Both the position numbers and the translations under genes were made by a program. A DNA stretch of 64,000 nucleotides from assembly GCF_031679605.1 (NCBI RefSeq), contig NZ_CP117522.1, positions 4,588,001 through 4,652,000 on the forward strand, given 5' to 3'. The notes beneath the pieces are model-generated. The model was not told the DNA's origin. It saw only the letters and a program-made list of their open reading frames with translations, and searched no databases. Positions 41,108 to 48,934 of this stretch are shown here, piece after piece. Position 1 is the stretch's first letter. Every line of letters starts with the position of its first letter. Source of the DNA: Streptomyces luomodiensis. GTDB lineage: Bacteria > Actinomycetota > Actinomycetes > Streptomycetales > Streptomycetaceae.

Positions 41108-42370
41108 TCAGGCCGTACGAGACCGGGCCAGTCCGGCCTGGTCCGGGGTCAGCGACACCGGCAGGCTGCTGTAGCCGTGCAGAAAGTTGGAGTGGATCGG
41201 CCGGCCGGGACCGGTCAGCTCCGCCTCCGTCACCATGGTCCGCAGCGCGGTGAGCATCGCATGGATTTCCGCCCGGCCCAGATAGGCGCCGAGGCAGAAG
41301 TGCGGCCCGTATCCGAACGACACATGCTTGTTCGGTGTGCGGCCCAGGTCGAATACGTCGGGCTCGGCGAACACCGCGTCGTCGTAATTGGCGGCGGTGT
41401 TCCACATCGTGACGATGTCACCGGCCTTGATGCGCGTGCCGCCGATCTCGGTGTCCACCACGGCCCGCCGCCCGAAGTGCATGGCGGGGGTGACCCAGCG
41501 CAGCACCTCCTCGACGGCGCTCTCCACCGTGACGTCCCCGGCGCGCAGCCGCTTCCACTGCACCGGATGCTCGATCAGCTCCCGCATCCCGCAGATCATC
41601 GACAGCCGGCTGGTCTCGTCGCCGCCGAGGATCAGGCTGTAGCAGTTGAAGACGATCTCCTCCTCGGTGAGCGGCTCACCGTCGATCGTCGCCGTGGCCA
41701 GCGCGCTGACCACGTCCTCGGTCGGCTCCGCGCGCCGGTCCTCGGCCAGGTCGGCGAAGTACAGCAGCAGTTCGTTGCGCGCGATCAGGGACTCCTCGAC
41801 GCTCTGCCCGGCCTCCTCGGCGCTGAGCGCCTGCTTGGTCAGGGTGAGCAGATAGCCCCGGTCGGACTCCGGCACACCGAGCAGATCGGCGATGGTGGCC
41901 ATCGGGATGTGCTCCGCCACGTCCTGTGCGAAGTCGCACGCCCCGCGCTCGACGGCGGTGCGCACCAGCCGTTCGGTGCGCCGCCGCACCCCCTCCACCA
42001 CCGGCTCCAGCACCCGTGGCGCGAACGCCTTGAGCAGCAGGTTGCGGATCTCCCGGTGGCGTACGCCGTCGGTGACCGCCAGCATCTTGCCGCTCGCGGA
42101 GTCGCCGCCCTGCAACAGCGTGGTGAGGACGTTGCCCTTCTCGGAGGTGAAGGTGCGGTTGTCCCGGTACACCGCCATCACGTCCCGGTAGCGGGAGAGC
42201 ACCCAGAAGCCGGGCATCAGCCCCTCGGTCGGGTGCCAGTGCACCGGGCTCTGCTCCCGGAACCGCCGCCACATCGGCGGCAGTTCCTGCTCCAGGAACG
42301 TCTGCGGATCGGTGAGGTCCAGCTGGTCGAGGTCGATCGCACCGGGATCGGCCGTCGGCTGACTCGCCAT
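41108..42370 (-). CDS. Cytochrome P450, probable carrier-bound aminoacyl hydroxylase, 420 aa
   Basis: Soluble bacterial P450. It shows the oxygen-binding I-helix LILGGDETSR, the ExxR motif EEVLRW, and the heme loop FGYGPHFCLGAYLGR with thiolate Cys359 (numbered from the ATG at 42370). Its position beside the NRPS genes and its resemblance to the NovI/P450sky type of enzyme, which beta-hydroxylate amino acids held on carrier domains, suggest tailoring of one or more bound residues; the exact site cannot be read. The chosen ATG is 7 nt after the dioxygenase stop with GAGGGG ahead of it. A GTG at 42388 overlapping that gene is possible. It needs electrons from a ferredoxin not encoded here. Confidence 0.9.
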   Translation of the reverse strand: MASQPTADPGAIDLDQLDLTDPQTFLEQELPPMWRRFREQSPVHWHPTEGLMPGFWVLSRYRDVMAVYRDNRTFTSEKGNVLTTLLQGGDSASGKMLAVTDGVRHREIRNLLLKAFAPRVLEPVVEGVRRRTERLVRTAVERGACDFAQDVAEHIPMATIADLLGVPESDRGYLLTLTKQALSAEEAGQSVEESLIARNELLLYFADLAEDRRAEPTEDVVSALATATIDGEPLTEEEIVFNCYSLILGGDETSRLSMICGMRELIEHPVQWKRLRAGDVTVESAVEEVLRWVTPAMHFGRRAVVDTEIGGTRIKAGDIVTMWNTAANYDDAVFAEPDVFDLGRTPNKHVSFGYGPHFCLGAYLGRAEIHAMLTALRTMVTEAELTGPGRPIHSNFLHGYSSLPVSLTPDQAGLARSRTA

Positions 42371-42377
42371 GCCGCGC

Positions 42378-43346
42378 CTACCCCTCACGCTGGGTCATCG
42401 ACACCAGCACCTTGCGGTCCCCGGTGAACGGGCGCCGGCCGTGCGTGGTGAGCAGGTTGTCGATCATCAGCAGATCGCCGTCGTCCCACCGCTCCGCCAG
42501 GGTCGTGGCCTCGTACGCGGCCTGGATCGTGGCCAGTTCCTCGGGGGTGATCGGGGTGCCGTCGCCGAAGTAGGCGTTGCGCGGCAGCCCGTCCTCGCCG
42601 CAGATCTCCAGCAGCCCCTCGCGCACCGCCTCCGGCAGCGCGTGCACATGGAACAGATGGGCCTGGTTGAACCACACCCTGCGGCCGGTGATCGGGTGCT
42701 CCACCACCGCCGGGCGGCGCTGCCGGGTGCGCAGCACATCGCCGTCCCACGCCGCCTCGATGTCGTGCTCCGCGCAGTACCGGTCGACGTAATTCTTGTC
42801 GTCGGTCTGGAACCCCTCCTGCCAGGACAGTCCCATCCCGGTGCGGTAGGTGCGGGTGTAGAGCACCCCGTGCTCCTCGAACCGCGCCACCAGGTCCTCG
42901 GGCAGCCGGTCCAGGACCGCCCCGCTGTCGGCCACCGGGGTCTCGCCGCCGGTGGCCGCCGCCTTGGCGCAGTACAGGTAGAGGTTGTGCGGCCAGTTGC
43001 TGGCGTACGCGCTCTCGTTGTGCTGCGGGATCGACTGGTCGGCCGGGTACTCGGTCGAGGTGTAGACGTTGCCCTTGACCCGGCTGCGCGGTGTGGAGCG
43101 CTCGTTGTACTCCAGCGTCTTGCCGCCGATCAGCGCCGCGAGGCCGGCGAGTTCGTCCTGCTCCCCCAGGCCCAGGTTCTTCACCATGACCGCCGCGTGG
43201 TCGAGCATCGCCGAGCGCAGCCCGTCCAGGTTGGCCGCGACCCAGCCCGGACCGTCACCGCCGTGGTCGGGGGTCACCCGCACCAGGTGGGTGCCGTTGT
43301 GCTCGAGCAGGTCGACATCGGCGTCCGCGAAATACTTCTCCATCAT
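42378..43346 (-). CDS. TauD/SyrP-like Fe(II)/2-oxoglutarate dioxygenase, 322 aa
   Basis: Non-heme iron oxygenase of the TauD/TfdA superfamily, closest by eye to the SyrP-type enzymes that beta-hydroxylate carrier-bound aspartyl or asparaginyl residues. Iron ligands are His109 and Glu111 (PQHNESAY) and His302 (TTHGRRPF); the basic segment after the distal His should bind 2-oxoglutarate. Asn-type and Asp-type A domains in the NRPS provide natural substrates. The start ATGATGGAG sits behind GGGGAGAAGGA and overlaps the Rhs-like gene's stop by ATGA, so translation is probably coupled. P450 follows 7 nt later. Confidence 0.85.
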   Translation of the reverse strand: MMEKYFADADVDLLEHNGTHLVRVTPDHGGDGPGWVAANLDGLRSAMLDHAAVMVKNLGLGEQDELAGLAALIGGKTLEYNERSTPRSRVKGNVYTSTEYPADQSIPQHNESAYASNWPHNLYLYCAKAAATGGETPVADSGAVLDRLPEDLVARFEEHGVLYTRTYRTGMGLSWQEGFQTDDKNYVDRYCAEHDIEAAWDGDVLRTRQRRPAVVEHPITGRRVWFNQAHLFHVHALPEAVREGLLEICGEDGLPRNAYFGDGTPITPEELATIQAAYEATTLAERWDDGDLLMIDNLLTTHGRRPFTGDRKVLVSMTQREG

Positions 43347-46300
43347 TCCTTCTCCCCATCCAGGCTGAACCCGTCGATGCTGACGTGGTTGACCGGGTCG
43401 CCGGCCGCGTACTCGTAGGCGTTCAGGAAGGGCCCGTCGGAGACCGGCTGGGTGAAGCGGCCGAGCGGGTTGTTCAGCAGCCGGGTGTCCAGCACCGTGG
43501 AGAACAGCGCCCCGGCGTGCTCGGAGCCGCGCTGGTACTGGCCCAGCCAGCCGTAGTCGAAGTCACCGGGCAGGTTGTCCGGGACGTGGTCGGGGTCCAC
43601 GGTGCCGTCCGCGGTGAGCGGCTCACCGTACGGGCCGTACTGGTACAGATCGCCGACCTGCTTCCCGTCGTCGCCCGCGACGGCGAAGACATCGCCGCGG
43701 ACGGTCGGGTAGCTCCAGGTGGAGCGGCCCTCGGAGGAGGCCGCCTTGGCGTAGACCACACCGCCCGGCAGCGACACCACCCGGCTCAGCACCCGCTTGT
43801 CCTCATCCAGCACGAAGTCGATGTCCGGGTCGGTGTGCGAGGTGTGGCCGTAGCGCTGGGTCGAGCCGTCCGCGCCGGTGGCCGCGCGCTCGATCAGGTG
43901 GTCGGCGATGTCGGAGGTGTACCGGACGTCGGCCGCGTCCTTGCCGGTGATGCCCGACCCCAGGTAGCGCTCGCCCGCGTCGTGGCGCTGCTCCACCGTG
44001 GCGCCGTCCTGCCGGTAGCCGGTCATATGGCCGTTCGCGGCGTAGGTCACGTCCGTCACCGGGTGGGCGCCGGTGGTGGCCAGCAGCCGGTCGGCGGCGT
44101 CGTAGCAGTAGCCGGTCTCGGTCGTGCCGTCGGCCGTGCGGTCCGTCAGCCGCAGCCGGTCGCCGTTCCGCCCCGCGCCGTCCTGGGTGCCCTCGGGGCA
44201 GTCCTTCGGCGCGTCGGCGAAGTCATAGCTGTAGTGGTGCCCGGTCACCCAGGCGTCGACCAGCCGGCCCGACGCGTCATAGCGGTAGTTCGGCTCGCCC
44301 TCGCGGGCGTCCTTGCCCGCGGTGGACTCGTCCGTCACCACGCCCGACCGGGCCCGGGTCACCGTGGACGACAGCGAACGGCCGTCGGCCGGCTTCCAGT
44401 CCTTGCCCGTGATCCGGCCCGCGGCGTCCCGGGCCACCTTCAGCGACGAGCCGTTGGCATAGGTCACCCGCTCGACCTCGCCGCCCGCGTCCAGCGAGAC
44501 GGTGGCGAGCGTCTTCCCGTCCAGCGCGACGGCGGTCTTACGGCCCGCGTCGTCGTAGCGCACCGTCTTCACCTGCGCCGCGTCCGCGTCGTCGGCGGGG
44601 GTCGAGGTCTCCCGCACCGCCCGCCCGGCCCGGTCGTAGACCGTCTCGGTGCGGATGCCCTGGGCGTCGGTGAACCGGACGGTACGGCCGAGCAGGTCGA
44701 CGGTGTAGAGCAGCTCGTCGCCGGGCTCCGACGCCTTGGTGGTCAGCGGATCACCGCCGTAGGCGGTGTCGTAGGTGATGGTGCGCGCCGGGGCCCAGTC
44801 GTTCCCGGGCACGTGCATGGCGCGGATCTGGCCGCGGTCGCCGTAGTCCACGCAGGTCCACTCGGTCCCGCCGAAGGTCACCGCGACCGGCAGCCCCCGC
44901 TCGTCGTAGACGAACTTCTCCACCCGGGAGGAGCCGGTCGCCGACGCCGCCGAGGTGATGAACTTCGGCAGGCCGGCCTGCGGCAGCGGATCGTCCTCGT
45001 CGGTGCAGGGGTTGTCGGCCTTCTCCGTCGCGCCGTAGTACGCGTAACTCTGCTTGGCCCCGCTCGGCATGACCTTGGCGGTGGGCCGGAACATCTCGTC
45101 GTACTCGTAGCCGGTCGTGAGCTTCAGGCCGGTCGGGTCGGTGACCGAAGCCACCGGCACCCCCAGCTCGTTGAGCCGCGTCTCGACCGTGACGTCCGGC
45201 ACCCCGTCGGAGCCCGCCGTGACGGTCGTGACGCTGGTGTCGCCGTACGACGTCGTCGTGGCCGGGACCTTCGCGCACCCCGAGGGGGCCGGGCTCACCA
45301 GGCGGCCGTCGTCGGCAAAACACGTCCGGGGGCCGGGGCCGAAGGTGCCGACCGGGCGGCCCGCCTCGTCGTAGACCGTGGTGGTCAGCCGGCCGGCGGC
45401 GTCGAGGGTGGACGCGGGCTGCTCCACCGCCGTCCACTCGGTGCGCACGGTGCGCCCGGTCGCGTCGGTGTCGGAGCTGACGCGGCCGGCCGAGTCGTAG
45501 GCGACGGTGCGGGTGCCCTTCAGGCCCGCCACGTCGATCGTGGTGGAGCCCGAGGCATAGCCGTAGCGCCGCTCGGGGCGGGCGGTCCGGCCCTCGGTGA
45601 AGCCGCTGGGCTCGGGGCCGGCCAGCCGGGTGGCCCGGGTGTCGGAGTTTCCGTAGCCGACCTGGTAGTTGGCGGTGGCGTGGTCGCGCCGGTCCGGGTC
45701 GACCGCGATCCAGTCCATCACCAGCGGGGTGCGGACGGCGGTGAGCCGGTGGTCGGCGGAGTAGCCGAAGTCGGTGGTCTCCTCACCCGGATTGACGATC
45801 CGGGCGAGCTTCCCGGCGGAGTAGTACAGCTGGGTCGTCCCCGCGCCGGGCACCTTGACCGCGCATACGAACCCCTCGGGGGCGTCGTCGTCCTCGCAGG
45901 TGGAGTCGCCCGCGTAGGAGAACGTCAGGCCCTCGTCCGCGGCCTCCTCGGCCGCCTTGAGCTTCGCGGCGTCGGAGTCGGCGTCGGTGTCCTTGGCGCC
46001 CTTGGCCCCGGCGGCGGCCTTGGCCAGGGCGGCGGGGCTCTGGGCGGCGCCCGCCGCCGAGCCGGTGCCCGTGCCCGTGCCCGTGCTCGATCCGGTGGTG
46101 TCAGCGCCCTGCGGGCTCAGCGGGTCGGCCGCGTGCGTACCGGCCGCGCCGTCCGCCGCCGCGACGCCCTCCCCGGTGCCCTCCTTGACCGCGCTCACGC
46201 CGTCCGGGCCGGTCGCGGCGGGGGTCACGCTCCAGCCGGGCGGCAGCACGGACCCGGCGGGCGCGAGCCAGGACGAGGGCACCGGAAGGCTGCCCTTGCC

Positions 46301-47410
46301 CGTGCGCTGCGCCCACAGCGCCACCTGCCCGCCGTCGGCGGGACGCTGGTACTCGATCCGCACCGCGTAGGCGTGGCCGGCCTTGAGCTGCCGCGTCGTG
46401 CCGAAGCGGGGCGTGGTGCCGCCCTTCTCGCCCGTCCAGTCGTCCACGACCAGCGTGCCGTCCAGCCAGATCCGCACCCCGCCCTGGTAGACGCCGCCCA
46501 GGCGGTAGCCGCCCGAGTCCGGCACGCGCAGCTGACCGGTCCAGCGCACCCGGAACCGGTCGCCGGCCTCGGCGACCTCCCACGGGGCCTGCCCGTCCCA
46601 GCGGAAGGACGGCTGGGTGTCGGTCCGTACGGCCGCCGGCTTCTCGGTGCCGCCGATGCCCTTCTCGGACGTCCCGGTGAAGTACGAGCCGGTGAGGCCC
46701 ACTTCGGCGGTGGCCAGCGAGTTGTAGGTGAAGGTCGCGCCCTGGGTGCCCGTCGCCGTGCTCGTCTGCGGGGTGGCCACGGACGTGGTCGCGTTGCCGT
46801 TGGCGAGGTTCACCGACACCGGGCCGAGCGTGTCCGTGGGCACCGGGCCGTCGGCGGACTGCGCGCCCAGCCGCAGATTCACGGTGAGGGACCTGGCCGT
46901 GGCGTCCGCGGTCACCTTTCCGGAGGCCCGGTTGCGCGCCCGTACGGTCCACTGGTACTGGCCGCCGTCCTTGAGCAGCCCGTCCGGCACCGTCCAGCGC
47001 GGGGTGCGCAGCCAGCCGGAGGAGACGACCTGCCCGCCCCGCGGACTGTCACCGGTGCCGATGACGAACTCGTACTCGGCGTTGCCCGCGATCCGCGCGG
47101 CGGTCAGCACCGGGCTCCGGTCGGCCAGCGTCGAACCGTCGGCCGGGGAGGCCGGTTTCGGCGCCGCGGCCGTCCCGCGCTTCCCGGCGGACTCCGCGAT
47201 GCCGTCGAAGGTCCCCGCGGGCCAGGCGGGCCGGACCGCGTTCCCGGCCTTGGCGGACAGCAGGGCCACGTCGGACGGGTTGCCGTGCGCCGCGCGGCTG
47301 AGCCGGTCCGGTGCCGCCGAGGCCGTGCTCCCGCTCGCGAGCAAGGCCATGGAGACGGTCACGGACGTCGCACACGCCGCCGCCACTGTGAGTGTTCTGG
47401 TGCGAGCCAT
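43343..47410 (-). CDS. Secreted PA14 / YD-repeat (Rhs-like) protein, 1355 aa
   Basis: Large exported protein. Residues 1-33 are a signal peptide (TASAAP cleavage region). An N-terminal beta-rich region, with a fibronectin-like stretch near residues 85-175, is followed by a PA14 domain at about 235-385 (GLTGSYFTG to WLDGTLVVDDW), a Gly/Thr/Ala-rich linker at about 400-480, then YD repeats (GYSADHRLTAVR, YDEAGRPVGTFGP, YDRAGRAVRETS) to the C-terminus. It ends right after a shell-closing motif (GRFTQPVSDG, YEYAAGDPVNHVSIDG), where Rhs toxins carry a variable toxin domain. Here only about 8 residues follow, so no toxin is visible. It overlaps the dioxygenase gene by 4 nt. Its role is unknown. It is divergent from the response regulator gene. 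Confidence 0.9.
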   Translation of the reverse strand: MARTRTLTVAAACATSVTVSMALLASGSTASAAPDRLSRAAHGNPSDVALLSAKAGNAVRPAWPAGTFDGIAESAGKRGTAAAPKPASPADGSTLADRSPVLTAARIAGNAEYEFVIGTGDSPRGGQVVSSGWLRTPRWTVPDGLLKDGGQYQWTVRARNRASGKVTADATARSLTVNLRLGAQSADGPVPTDTLGPVSVNLANGNATTSVATPQTSTATGTQGATFTYNSLATAEVGLTGSYFTGTSEKGIGGTEKPAAVRTDTQPSFRWDGQAPWEVAEAGDRFRVRWTGQLRVPDSGGYRLGGVYQGGVRIWLDGTLVVDDWTGEKGGTTPRFGTTRQLKAGHAYAVRIEYQRPADGGQVALWAQRTGKGSLPVPSSWLAPAGSVLPPGWSVTPAATGPDGVSAVKEGTGEGVAAADGAAGTHAADPLSPQGADTTGSSTGTGTGTGSAAGAAQSPAALAKAAAGAKGAKDTDADSDAAKLKAAEEAADEGLTFSYAGDSTCEDDDAPEGFVCAVKVPGAGTTQLYYSAGKLARIVNPGEETTDFGYSADHRLTAVRTPLVMDWIAVDPDRRDHATANYQVGYGNSDTRATRLAGPEPSGFTEGRTARPERRYGYASGSTTIDVAGLKGTRTVAYDSAGRVSSDTDATGRTVRTEWTAVEQPASTLDAAGRLTTTVYDEAGRPVGTFGPGPRTCFADDGRLVSPAPSGCAKVPATTTSYGDTSVTTVTAGSDGVPDVTVETRLNELGVPVASVTDPTGLKLTTGYEYDEMFRPTAKVMPSGAKQSYAYYGATEKADNPCTDEDDPLPQAGLPKFITSAASATGSSRVEKFVYDERGLPVAVTFGGTEWTCVDYGDRGQIRAMHVPGNDWAPARTITYDTAYGGDPLTTKASEPGDELLYTVDLLGRTVRFTDAQGIRTETVYDRAGRAVRETSTPADDADAAQVKTVRYDDAGRKTAVALDGKTLATVSLDAGGEVERVTYANGSSLKVARDAAGRITGKDWKPADGRSLSSTVTRARSGVVTDESTAGKDAREGEPNYRYDASGRLVDAWVTGHHYSYDFADAPKDCPEGTQDGAGRNGDRLRLTDRTADGTTETGYCYDAADRLLATTGAHPVTDVTYAANGHMTGYRQDGATVEQRHDAGERYLGSGITGKDAADVRYTSDIADHLIERAATGADGSTQRYGHTSHTDPDIDFVLDEDKRVLSRVVSLPGGVVYAKAASSEGRSTWSYPTVRGDVFAVAGDDGKQVGDLYQYGPYGEPLTADGTVDPDHVPDNLPGDFDYGWLGQYQRGSEHAGALFSTVLDTRLLNNPLGRFTQPVSDGPFLNAYEYAAGDPVNHVSIDGFSLDGEKE

Positions 47411-47586
47411 GCTCAGTCACCACTCCAACCTGAAAACGCACCGCGCTACGCCGCACGGCGTCGAGAGGGGGTCTGGCCGAATGCTGTCAACCGCCCCACT
47501 CGCCCCAAAGCCCTTAGTGAATCTTTCGATACGGGCCCCGGGAGGATCTCCTGCGGCCGGGTGCCGTTACGGCTACGGTGTGTGCC

Positions 47587-48237
47587 GTGACCACGCGCAT
47601 CCTGCTGGCCGACGACCAGGACACCGTCCGCATCGGCTTCCGGCTGATTCTCGACTCCCAACCGGACATGGAGGTCGTGGGCGAGGCCGCCGACGGCCTG
47701 GAGGCCGTCGAACTGGCCCGAAAGTTACGCCCCGATGTGGTGCTGGCCGACATCCGGATGCCCCGGATGAACGGACTCGAGGTCACCCGCTTGCTCGCCG
47801 GGCCGGGCGCCGAGGACCCCATCAAGGTCATCGTGGTGACCACCTTCGACCTCGACGAGTATGTGCACAGCGCCCTGCGCAACGGGGCCTGCGGCTTTCT
47901 CCTCAAGCGCTCCGGGCCGACCCTGCTGGTGGAGGCGATCCGGGCGGCCATGGCCGGAGACGCCATGATCAGCCCCTCGGTGACGGTCCGGCTGCTGCGC
48001 CACATCCAGGAGCCCGAGCGGCCCCGGGTCAAGCAGCCCATCGAGGCGCTGACCGAACGCGAGGTGGAGATCGCCAAGTTGGTCGCCCAGGGCATGACCA
48101 ACGCGGAAATCGCCGGCGAGCTGTTCATCTCGGCCGGGACGGTCAAGACCCACATCGCCAACGTCCAGCGGAAGTTGGACGTCCGCAACCGGGTCGGCAT
48201 AGCGGCCTGGGTGTGGGACAGCGAACGCGTCGACTGA
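47587..48237 (+). CDS. NarL/LuxR-family response regulator, orphan
   Basis: Two-component response regulator of about 216 aa. The receiver has the acidic pair LLADDQD, the phospho-acceptor Asp in VVLADIRMPRMNG, the switch Thr region VVTTFD and the conserved Lys in GFLLKR. The C-terminal LuxR HTH is LTEREVEIAKLVAQGMTN with ISAGTVKTHIANVQRKL. No sensor kinase gene is adjacent, which is unusual for this family. It is divergent from the Rhs-like gene across about 176 bp, so it may control the cluster. GTG at 47587 (VTTRILLADD) is preferred; GTG at 47578 is also in frame. Confidence 0.9.
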   Translation: MTTRILLADDQDTVRIGFRLILDSQPDMEVVGEAADGLEAVELARKLRPDVVLADIRMPRMNGLEVTRLLAGPGAEDPIKVIVVTTFDLDEYVHSALRNGACGFLLKRSGPTLLVEAIRAAMAGDAMISPSVTVRLLRHIQEPERPRVKQPIEALTEREVEIAKLVAQGMTNAEIAGELFISAGTVKTHIANVQRKLDVRNRVGIAAWVWDSERVD

Positions 48238-48319
48238 CCCGCACAGCGTCCACCGCGGGCCACTCCCGCATCAGTTGTACCGTCTGCACCTTCCTGCCAT
48301 CCGCCGCCCGGCCGCCGCG

Positions 48320-48359
48320 CCGGGAGGCGGGCACGGCAGCACAAGGGCCCGCCTCCCGG
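48320..48359. terminator. Bidirectional hairpin between convergent regulator genes
   Basis: A perfect 13-bp stem (CCGGGAGGCGGGC with GCCCGCCTCCCGG) and a 14-nt loop lie between the response regulator (stop 48237) and the convergent LysR-like gene (stop 48408). Confidence 0.65.
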
Positions 48360-48407
48360 TGCGGTGACAGGGGAGACGGGCCCGTGGAAGTGGAGGGACG
48401 GTGGGTG

Positions 48408-48665
48408 TCAGGCGGCCGCGCAGACGCCCTTCATACTGTCGATGAGAGCCAGTACCGCACGGGCCGAGGGCAGGATCATCCGCCCTTCGCGAGTGAGCTG
48501 GGCACCCGTGGAGTCACGGGTGAAAAGCTTGGTGCCCAGCATTTGTTCCAGGCATTTGATCTGATAGCTGATGGCCGGCTGCGAATAACCGAGTGCCTTC
48601 GCCGCCTGATCCATACGTCCTATCTCCGCTATAGAGACGAAGGCGCGGAACTCCCGCTCGTGCAT
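48408..48665 (-). CDS. HTH-only LysR-type protein, 85 aa
   Basis: Contains the winged-helix DNA-binding domain of LysR regulators from the start (REFRAFVSIAEIGRMDQAAK, ALGYSQPAISYQIKCLEQ, LGTKLFTRDSTGAQLTREG) and then stops after a short helix. Full LysR proteins have about 300 residues, so the effector-binding half is missing. The downstream 170 nt holds only a terminator and no remnant of that half, so this looks like a settled short protein rather than a fresh truncation. Without the C-terminal domain it would need another way to oligomerise or might compete with full-length relatives. It faces the response regulator gene and lies beside the ABC exporter. Confidence 0.8.
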   Translation of the reverse strand: MHEREFRAFVSIAEIGRMDQAAKALGYSQPAISYQIKCLEQMLGTKLFTRDSTGAQLTREGRMILPSARAVLALIDSMKGVCAAA

Positions 48666-48827
48666 TTTTCCCCCTGTCCGATTCGGCTGCCTTCTGGGCT
48701 GCCGAGAACCGGTTACACAACACCGGTCATCCGATCCGTCGAGACCATATCAACGTACCTAATCTCGGAAGGCAACAGCCGGTGCAGGAAGCTGCAATGC
48801 GACCCGCGTCTCGTTCGGCGGGGGAGC

Positions 48828-48868
48828 CCCACGGTGCCTCGCCGGGGGAATATCCGAGACACCGTGGG
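48828..48868. promoter_or_regulatory. 9-bp inverted repeat CCCACGGTG / CACCGTGGG
   Basis: The arms are 23 nt apart in the 270-nt gap between the ABC permease stop (48935) and the LysR-like start (48665), in the same direction. It could be a weak terminator of the exporter operon or a binding site upstream of the regulator. Nothing else was recognised in this gap. Confidence 0.35.
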
Positions 48869-48934
48869 AGCCTTTTCGGGGTTCCCGCGGCACTTTCCGG
48901 GCGCGGTCCACCCCCATCCGTCATGTCCTGGGCC

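Noticed and set aside
40893..41405. Minus-strand frame of 170 residues across the P450-NRPS gap
   Set aside because: It is an out-of-frame reading of the P450 3' end plus a terminator and promoter region, with no family resemblance.
43343..47410. C-terminal toxin domain on the Rhs-like protein with an immunity gene downstream
   Set aside because: Only about 8 residues follow the shell-closing motif, and the next gene is clearly a dioxygenase.
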